A DNA stretch of 64,000 bases from Oscarella lobularis (Eukaryota; Porifera; Homoscleromorpha; Homosclerophorida; Oscarellidae), in the NCBI RefSeq assembly GCF_947507565.1, contig NC_089175.1, forward strand, positions 620,001 to 684,000, in the 5' to 3' direction. Positions 52,829 through 64,000 of this stretch are shown here, one piece after another. The translations under genes and the position numbers were made by a program. Positions within the stretch are counted from its first letter, which is position 1, and the number at the start of each line of letters is the position of its first letter. Under the pieces are notes generated by a model. The model was given only the letters and a program-made list of their open reading frames with translations, was not told where the DNA came from and did no database searches.

Positions 52829-55800
52829 CTAAAGAGGTGTTGCTAGTTGTCCATTGGCGTCATGCCGAGACCCACTATTACTGGGTAATAATCCACGTGT
52901 CGACGACACAGACGGAGTAGTTACGCTATCGCACGTCGCAAGCCCACTATCTGCCGTAGAATCTGAATCTGATCCGACCTCAGCATCCTTGTCTAGCACA
53001 GCCGATTCCTCATTCTGTATAGGCTTTCGCGATCGTGCCGAGTAGCGAGGCACAATCGTCGCGGCGACGACGGGCTTCCGCGTTCCTTCCGCTTCTTTTT
53101 CAGCTTTATCCTCGCCGTCAGGATCGTAGCGCGGCGTCATCGGCTCGTCCGATTCCTTGACCGGATCTTTGACGTATTCGTTGACCGTCACGAGATCGTC
53201 GATGGCAAATTGCACGCGAGAGCTCGACTTTCTTCGAGCGCTTTTCAGTTCGACGCCGCCGTTCTTGTTGCTAGCGCCGCCGCGCTCGACGTCCTTCTGG
53301 AGAATCCAATCCCGAGCTCTCTGTCGGAAAAGGAAGAGTAGAACGGCGAGAAAAAGAACGACAACGAGAACGACCAGGGCAACGATTAAAATTATAAGCG
53401 TATTTCCAAACGCGTTCGATGGTGGGTCGTCGACGGAATCGCCTCCCGGATCAACGCCGGTTTGAGATATCTCGACAATGAGATCGGCATTGGCAAGATT
53501 CCCACTGCCGTCCTCAGCTCGAACGACAAAGGAATAGTTGCCCGTTTTGAAGTGATTAAGATTATGAACGACCGTGATAGCGCCCGTGTCCGACTTCATG
53601 CTGAGCCACCGAGTCGACGCGGCGTTGTTGTCGTTGTCGGCGGCGCTGATCAGATGATAGGAAATGACGCCGCCGGCGCCCGTGTCCGGATCGTCGGCCG
53701 ACACGACGAACACCTCCTTATTCAACTCCGTCAATTTGTCGACTTGGAAGAAAAACATGTCCGCCGCGTTGTAGTGAAAACTCGGCTCATTGTCATTTAC
53801 ATCTTGAACGTTCACCGTCACTCGGACCTCCGACTTCATCGTCGCATCGCCTTTGTTTTGCGCAATAATTGTTATGTTGTATTGCCGATCGCCTTCGTAG
53901 TCTAAAGTGCCTTTTGTCGTTATCACGCCCGATGCTCTGTTTACGCTGAAGCGCACAGCGCCCGCGTTCTTCAGCAAATATTCTATGTCGCTGAATACGC
54001 CGTCGTCCGCGTCCGTCGCTTTCACTTGACCCACGACGGCATTCGCCTGCGCTTCCGGCACCTCGAAAACATATAAATTCTTTTGGAAAACCGGCACGTG
54101 ATCATTGACGTCGAGAACAGTTATGGACACGTTGGCATAGGCGACGTGCAGTCCGTCGGAGACTCGCACTTCGACTCGTACTATAGAAGCCAGTTCTCGA
54201 TCCAAACTCATTAGAGTCGTTAGCAGTCCCGACGATTCATTAATAGCGAATGCCTTTGCAAATGAAGACGGATGAACGGAATTGATGGAATACCTCAGCC
54301 GACTATCTTTATCGACATCTAGAGCCGTCACCTTGACGACGGACACGCCGGCTCCTTCGCTCTCGGCGACGCTCGCCGAATAGGTCACCTGATCGAATCG
54401 CGGAGCGACGTCGTTGCGATCTTGAATTATGACGTTGAAAACGGAGCTCGACGAAAGGGGAGGATCGCCGCGATCCGCGGCGACGATAGTCAACGTGAAC
54501 TCGTTCTGCGACTCGTGGTCTAACGTCTTATTAATAATAATTTCGCCCAGTTCGTCGATGCGAGGCGGAGGAAGATAGGCGAAGTAGCCGTCGCCGCCAG
54601 TCATGTGAGAATCGACGTGAGAACCGCGCGCGTCCCCCGTGTCGGGATCGGTGAGGGATAACTGAACGATGACTAAACCTCTGACGTATCCTTCCGGTAG
54701 ATATCCGTGCGTCACGTTGGAGTTCTGTATGACTGGAACCAAGTCGATGCGCGGCGCTTCGTCGTTCACGTCCTGAATGAAAACGCTCACGATGATGTCC
54801 GTTTCGAACGAACTCTCGCCCTGATCGCTCGGATTGTCCTTCGCCTTGACGAAGAATTCGTATTTCGACGACGCTTCCGCTTCGTAGTCGAACGCGTCGG
54901 ACGTCGTTCGTATGAGACCCGTTTGATTGTCGATTACGAAGTGGGTTTCCGGACGGCCGTACGAGTTCGTCAGTCGATAGGTGACGTGACCGTTGGGGCC
55001 CGCGTCCGGATCGCTAGCGAGAACCTAAGGGGAAAAGAGAATTAAACATTAATCGGCGCTTTTTTTTTCGACAGCTGCCAACTAAGTTCCCTAATGGGCT
55101 TCGCGGTCTTTCGTCTTTATCGAATCAACGAATGGCATCAAAGCCGCTTCCGTGTTTGTTATTAGCTCGATTTAGGCGACCATACTATGGTCGCGAACAA
55201 GTTACGACTGCTCGCGCGGGGGCCCCCCAAAACAGGGTCACGCGTACAGATATTTTGTTCGCACGAAAACGTCGGGCCACACAGATGGCTAGCACGCTCG
55301 AAACAGACTCAACTCCCACACGAAGACACGCGCGAGACGTCCTCCTCCACTCACCTGTCCAACTCGCATCCCGCTTGGCGCGTTTTCGTTCAATCGAAAC
55401 GAATAGGTCTTATTGTCGAAACGGGGCCCGTTATCGTTGGTGTCGAGAAGGCGAATGTCGACGATATGCGAACCCGAGCGTCGAAGCGCCGCGTTCGCCG
55501 GATTGTCGTGCGCCGAAACGTTTAGACAGTAATGCGGCATCGTTTCCCTATCCAAACTCCTCGTCGTCGTGAGATAGGGGATGCCGGTCGACGCGTCGAC
55601 GCCGAGAGTGAACGTATCGTTCACGTTGCCCGATTCGATTGCGTAGGTGAGCGTTCCGTTCTCGCCGGCGTCCAAGTCCATCGCCGCGGCGATGGAGAGC
55701 TTCGAATTGGCTTTCTCGAAGAACGCTTCGCTGATTTTCAGCGATTCGACGGCGTCGGCGAAGGCGGGCGCGTTGTCGTTCACGTCCCCTATCGTGACCA

Positions 55801-56182
55801 GGAGCGATCCGTAGGCGAAACCGCCCTGCGTGTTCGTCGCGATGAAATTGATGGTGAATTGAACGATATTGTTCAGAGTGGGTAGGAAGGACTCGCGATC
55901 GAACACCTGCTTCGTTGTAATTCGACCGCTTTGCGAACCCAAATCGAAGTACTTCGACACGTCGGGCGACGGGGACGCGAGCGCGTAAGAGCACGCTTGA
56001 ACGCTGCAGTTAGGCAAAGAAGGACTGCTCGAAAAATCAGATAGTTTTGAGGTTGATAAATCGACGACGAGGGTGTTGGCAGGGCGGCCCTCTTCGATCT
56101 CGAACGACGGAGTAGCGAGGATTGAGCTGATTTTCGTCAATAGGACGAAGACGGTGACGACGTGGCTTCGTGACAGCACCAT
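52829..56182 (-). CDS. Classical-repeat cadherin, protocadherin-like, PP1-docking tail
   Basis: Two exons (55355-56182 and 52829-55024) encode 1007 residues. A signal peptide (VVTVFVLLTKISSILA) is followed by about seven extracellular cadherin repeats marked by calcium motifs DVNDNAPAF, DTNDNGPRF, DVNDEAPRI, DRNDVAPRF, DVNDHVPVF and DVNDNEPSF plus DRE/DYE elements. One transmembrane helix follows (LIILIVALVVLVVVLFLAVL, about 53350-53410). No laminin-G, EGF or beta-catenin site is seen. The cytoplasmic tail contains SSRVQFAIDD, a protein-phosphatase-1 RVxF motif like that of delta-protocadherins, and ends TPL, a possible PDZ ligand. The layout, with an almost intronless ectodomain, is protocadherin-like. 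It probably mediates calcium-dependent adhesion. Confidence 0.93.
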
Positions 56183-57045
56183 CGCGGCGGCTGCAGTCCT
56201 AAGCCCAAACGATGAAGCAAGACGACGACGAAACGACGATCGAGAGACAGCTCGTCGAAGGGTGTACTGATTGTTCTCGGTGATAAACAGCGTGAGAAGT
56301 AAGGATGGCCGTGGGCAAGTCAATAAAGCCAACCAATGGGGATTCAGGGGAGGAGGAGCCTTCTCAGAAGACGTCGAAGGCTAATCTTATTTTACATAAT
56401 TGTTTGTAGAACTAGGCCGTGATTGGACGGCTTTGTAATGAAAACCATAGTAATGCGCTTGAGGCGCCTACGCATTTATCGATGGGCGTGGATCTTCTAA
56501 TCAAGTGCCTACGGTCGGCCCCAAAGCCATAAAGATAACACAACAGAAAGCGTGAGAGAAACAGAGGGGAAGTCGCTTTGGAGAGGGGCGATTTGAGAAA
56601 CACGAATTGATTGATAGTTAGTTAATATTGACACTCTCTGCACACCTGAACGCATTAATTTTGCCTAAACATGCGTCGAAACCGACGACCACAACCGACC
56701 ATTGTTCGTCCTTCAACCTGCTGGGCACCGTTATCTTGCGGGTGGTCGAGTGATCGTACGGACGCGAATTGCATTGGGGGAAGCGGTTCCAGATGGTCTA
56801 AAGACCCTACTCTAATAGAATAATCTGTCCACTAAACTGTAGCATATCCCACGGGAAAGCCGGTCCGTGTCGCCTCTTATCGTGCACTATCGCGAAAGCA
56901 GAGCCATTATAATGCCAAACGTCAGACTGAAAAACGTTCGACCACACAGAGGCGCGGAGAAAGTAGCCCGGGCCGTTGCCAGAGAGCCAGAGCGGGGGCG
57001 TGTTTTGTTGACTAGCAGCCGGCTGCAGCCACGGAGCACAAGACA
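56183..57045. other. Intergenic region between divergent genes
   Basis: No gene is supported. One small inverted repeat is visible (AATGCG...CGCATT, about 56452-56477). The first 100-150 bp should hold the cadherin 5' leader. Confidence 0.4.
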
Positions 57046-57828
57046 ATGACATCCGCGACTGTGATGCCTATATCGGACCGCAACACCCTCAAGTAAGACC
57101 GGGAGACGGGCAACAAAACAAAGAACTAGACGCACTTGTTCTTCCAACCAAAATAAACGCCTTATACCACTCTAGGTTTTCCTACTGGTCGCGCCACGAG
57201 CCGGTAGCCGTGCGAAAGACGGATCACTGGGCAAAGCAGAAATCCAAGGTAAGGGTAAATAAACTGAGAAAAAAGGCCTAAGTAGAGAGGGTTTTCTCCT
57301 GTGAAGTCCTACGCAGTAACTAAACTTCCGACGGGACACACAATCGCTTTCTGCAGACCGTGCCAAAACAGTAAGCCTATCTCCATGAGAACGGAGCTCC
57401 AAAGCACCGTGACGCCATACGGTCAATTCTATCAGAAAAGAAAACCCTCTCGGAGGGAGGAAATACGTCTGGCGCCGGGCCGCTTGAACTGATTCAGTTC
57501 CGCGGCGGAACCGTCGCTCCAATAGGCGATCCAATATTTAATTCATTAATTGATCAGCGCCTGCACAATCCGTCGTTGGTCGCGCGTCCTGACGAACGGC
57601 GACGAACGCGCAGCGTTCCGCCGTCCGCCTACTACGAGCGAGCCAAGCTCGGATACACGTACTGGTACAAGGAACCTGGACAAATGTCTTACAGTGAGTC
57701 ATCGTCATCTGATATCATATGATATCCTCGACTGACTTGGACTGACCCTCGTAATTTATTTAGGGAACAAGGTGTCACTTGGTGCCAAGGATACGGTTCT
57801 GGGACTCGCCTTTTCGCCTCGAAAATAA
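57046..57828 (+). CDS. Uncharacterised small plus-strand gene
   Basis: Exon 1 (57046 to about 57093) reads MTSATVMPISDRNTL and joins in frame to KFSYWSRHEPVAVRKTDHWA (exon 2, from 57175). Near the end FRGGTVAPIGDPIFNSLIDQ, YYERAKLGYTYWYKEPGQM and, after an intron, NKVSLGAKDTVLGLAFSPRK with TAA at 57826-57828 are convincing. Between them (57300-57500) two frames are open and I could not place the exon borders, so a small intron, an alternative exon or a sequencing error may be involved. The Tyr/Trp/Arg-rich style recalls ciliary microtubule inner proteins, but I do not recognise a family. Confidence 0.5.
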
Positions 57829-58067
57829 TTTTTACATGGCGTTTGTATGACTTTGTTTGGTTCGTTCTACGAAGCATGAATATGATGAAAAGCCGCGCTG
57901 TCCGTGGGGCCTACGCAAGGGGAGGGGGGTTGATCGAAGAAGCCATGCATGCTCGTTGATCTCTCTCCACCAAGCCAAAGCAAGTAAAAATATCGATCGA
58001 TCTAGCCTCAAAATACAAAATTCTCAGTCCGAATAAGATCACTTAAACAGATAGTCTGTCTCGTTGA

Positions 58068-60485
<2,418 letters not shown>

Positions 60486-60545
60486 GATTTTCACGTGGCA
60501 CGTGAGTCCGACGTCATCGTTTCCCGTATACCGCTTGACCCAAAA
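60486..60545. promoter_or_regulatory. 60-bp bidirectional promoter with two E-boxes
   Basis: Only 60 bp separate the start codons of HHIPL (minus) and the NDUFC2-like gene (plus). Two CACGTG palindromes (60492-60497 and 60499-60504) lie side by side in it. Confidence 0.6.
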
Positions 60546-60847
60546 ATGCTTCGAACTTGGCTGTTTTGCACGGCCGGTGGCTTATTCACCGCCTGTTGGA
60601 GCAATCTAATTCGAAGATATCCAATGTGGCGAAGTAGGCAGTCACAAAAGGAGATGGGCTCCCCTTTTAGACTCGTTCTTCGAATTTAGGACCGCAACTT
60701 CACGCAGCGTGCATGACCGTCGGCGCAGTCGTCGGATACGGCTTTCACAAGTACGAACAAGGCGCCGAAAAGCGGTACAAACGAATCGCCGAAGGAAACG
60801 AGCGAACACCGAAATGGCTGACGGGAATCGAAGCGAAACAAGACTAG
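60546..60847 (+). CDS. NDUFC2: NDUFC2-like subunit of mitochondrial complex I
   Basis: Two exons (60546-60633, 60690-60847) encode 81 residues. The core FTACWSNLIRRYPMWR, then a hydrophobic stretch (CMTVGAVVGYGFH) and a charged KYEQGAEKRYKRIAE, align with the two-helix membrane part of NDUFC2 (asparagine-Leu-Ile-Arg-Arg-x-Pro signature). This accessory subunit sits in the membrane arm of NADH dehydrogenase. The match is short, so the call is moderate. AATAAA (about 60902-60907) lies only a dozen bases from the stop codon of TMEM184 on the other strand, so the two transcripts probably overlap. Confidence 0.6.
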
Positions 60848-60917
60848 ATTGTAGTTCAGAGCGATGTCACCCCCCTCCCCCTCCTTGTATCATAATTTGA
60901 AAATAAAGAAAACGATT

Positions 60918-62630
<1,713 letters not shown>

Positions 62631-62685
62631 GCCCCTCTGTTATCCGGGTTGGTCTATGACGTAAGCGAAAGAAATGTATTGCAAT

Positions 62686-64000
62686 TTACTCCATACATGC
62701 TGGGACTGATGCGTGCACAACAAAGAATCCATAGGTTTTTGAAGGTAGATTGACTCGATTGCCAGCTCTCATCGTGATTGGTTTGAGCGAGGGTAAATCA
62801 TCATTTTCCAACGTCAACAATTTCCCATTCAATAAAATTTCTCTTTAACAAAAAATTGGTTTTTTTAAAAAGACGAATATAGAAGCCCTACTTGCTTGTA
62901 AGCCCACCAGAGCCAGGAGTGAGAACGTAGATATCTATTGGGCCACCAATAAGATTTGAAGGCAATTGTAGATTAGCAGTATCATTCCCTAGATTCATTA
63001 CGTAAATCACGACCGAACCTCTTGATTCCCTACATAATGATATAGTAGTAAATCAGGTAAACAATACACGTGCATTGCATACAGGCTGCAATGAGCATAA
63101 TAGCGAACAATGCGACCATCTTCATCATCGACTCGAAGAACTTTGGGGCCAACCAGCCGTTTAAATAAAACAGAAGTGTAGTAATCCTAAAGTTTACGTA
63201 CACTATATAGCCAATGAGAATAAGATATAAATTTATACTGGAAATGGATAGAAGCTGGAATTGAGTAACGCGTACTTTCCTCCAATGTACGCTTGCCGAC
63301 AAACGACGCTAATGTTACGAAGTGCAGCCAACCCCAACTTGTCAAGCCACCTAGGAAAAATCAATCTTTTCTTAGTTTTAGTATTCTTAATTAATTCTAT
63401 ACATATTTCCGGCTACAAACGCGTCTGACAAGTTGGGCGCTCCTCCTCCATAAGCGCTTGACGTCTCTCCTAGCCAAACTTGAGCAGACGGTGCGTAGTT
63501 AGCTGCAATTTGTGTCGCTCGGTTGAGGTACACTTTCAGACTGTCAAGAAGTCGAGGATTTGTAAAGTCCTCCACTTTGGCTGTTCGTCCATTTTCGTAA
63601 TACTCATGCGACGTGGCAGCGTCAATCCTGTCACCCAACGCTTTTAGGAATCTAATCCATGTATATCAAAAATGAGTACAGTTAACTGTCCAGCGTTTGC
63701 CTTTCGTAGTATTCCAGCTTGTGTATGTCGTCTGGTCCTGCTAGTCGAACAGGAAAATGTCCGAGGTGAGGCAGTGAATTGATCATGTCTTTTAGAACCA
63801 GAAAATCTTTAGCCATTTGCTCTGGTTCTACCGTTTCGTTTTTTGGAAATGACTTGGGTTCTAAATAAATAAATTAATAATCGACCTCATTGTATCGTTC
63901 ATTGAACCGTTTCCAAGTTCCCAGGCAACGCTGTAATTCTTGCTCGCGGTGTAATTCAATAGTTTAGCAGCATTAGTGGAGTCCCAGCTTCCGTTTGGAT
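62686..64000 (-). CDS. HPSE: Heparanase, 3' part
   Basis: Heparanase is a GH79 endo-beta-glucuronidase that cuts heparan sulfate in lysosomes and the extracellular matrix. The window holds the C-terminal two thirds. Both catalytic acids are present: the proton donor in WELGNEP (restored by an intron ending at about 63858) and the nucleophile in [18 protein letters not shown] (about 63440-63480). Other blocks: [72 protein letters not shown] and the end ASVPACME with TAA at 62686-62688. The gene runs off the window at 64000. Confidence 0.95.

Overview
The window is nuclear DNA from an animal with a very compact genome. About 20 recognisable genes lie in 64 kb. Most introns are only about 45-120 bp, with GT-AG borders and AT-rich, TTAATTAA/TTTATTTA-like interiors. 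Many neighbouring start or stop codons lie only 50-150 bp apart. The gene set (Mediator MED23, Integrator INTS2, furry, heparanase, HHIP-like, a long cadherin, ependymin-related proteins, cilium genes such as TTLL1 and CLHC1) says metazoan. The compactness and divergence suggest a non-bilaterian, and my best guess is a sponge of the homoscleromorph type. That last step is inference.

Layout. 1-6 kb (+): the end of an unknown gene, a ubinuclein-like histone-chaperone gene and coronin-7. 6-10 kb: the least understood part. It holds a TATA/CCAAT promoter facing minus above a stretch of small hairpins, an unresolved plus-strand gene, and a gene-poor stretch with repeated hairpins that share a loop motif. 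10-12.4 kb (+): a PLP-dependent phospho-lyase (ETNPPL/PHYKPL family) with an unusual N-terminal extension. 12.4-13.9 kb: mostly non-coding. 13.9-20 kb (-): MED23, head to head (54 bp) with a STARD10-like lipid-transfer gene (+).

21.5-46.4 kb: six minus-strand genes in a row, read in the order TTLL1, INTS2, two tandem ependymin-related genes, furry (13 kb, dozens of small exons) and CLHC1. Gaps are as small as 49 bp (furry to CLHC1) and 91 bp (TTLL1 to INTS2). The ependymin pair is a local duplication that shows gene conversion at its 3' ends and carries a broken piece of furry exons.

46.5-64 kb: alternating-strand genes, with divergent pairs sharing tiny promoters (TTLL1/GRXCR-like, PCIF1/THNSL2, HHIPL/NDUFC2-like) and convergent pairs with almost touching 3' ends. 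Here lie a GRXCR-like protein, the cap m6Am methyltransferase PCIF1, threonine-synthase-like THNSL2, an unknown Ser-rich protein, a 1007-residue cadherin with a protein-phosphatase-1 docking motif, an unresolved gene, a GPI-like HHIPL, a complex I small subunit, TMEM184 and the 3' part of heparanase.

The genes do not form one pathway. The striking properties are organisational: shared promoters, near-overlapping ends, and the unexplained 6-10 kb region. Exon borders were assigned by eye from splice signals, reading frame and remembered family alignments. Function calls are family recognition, not database results.
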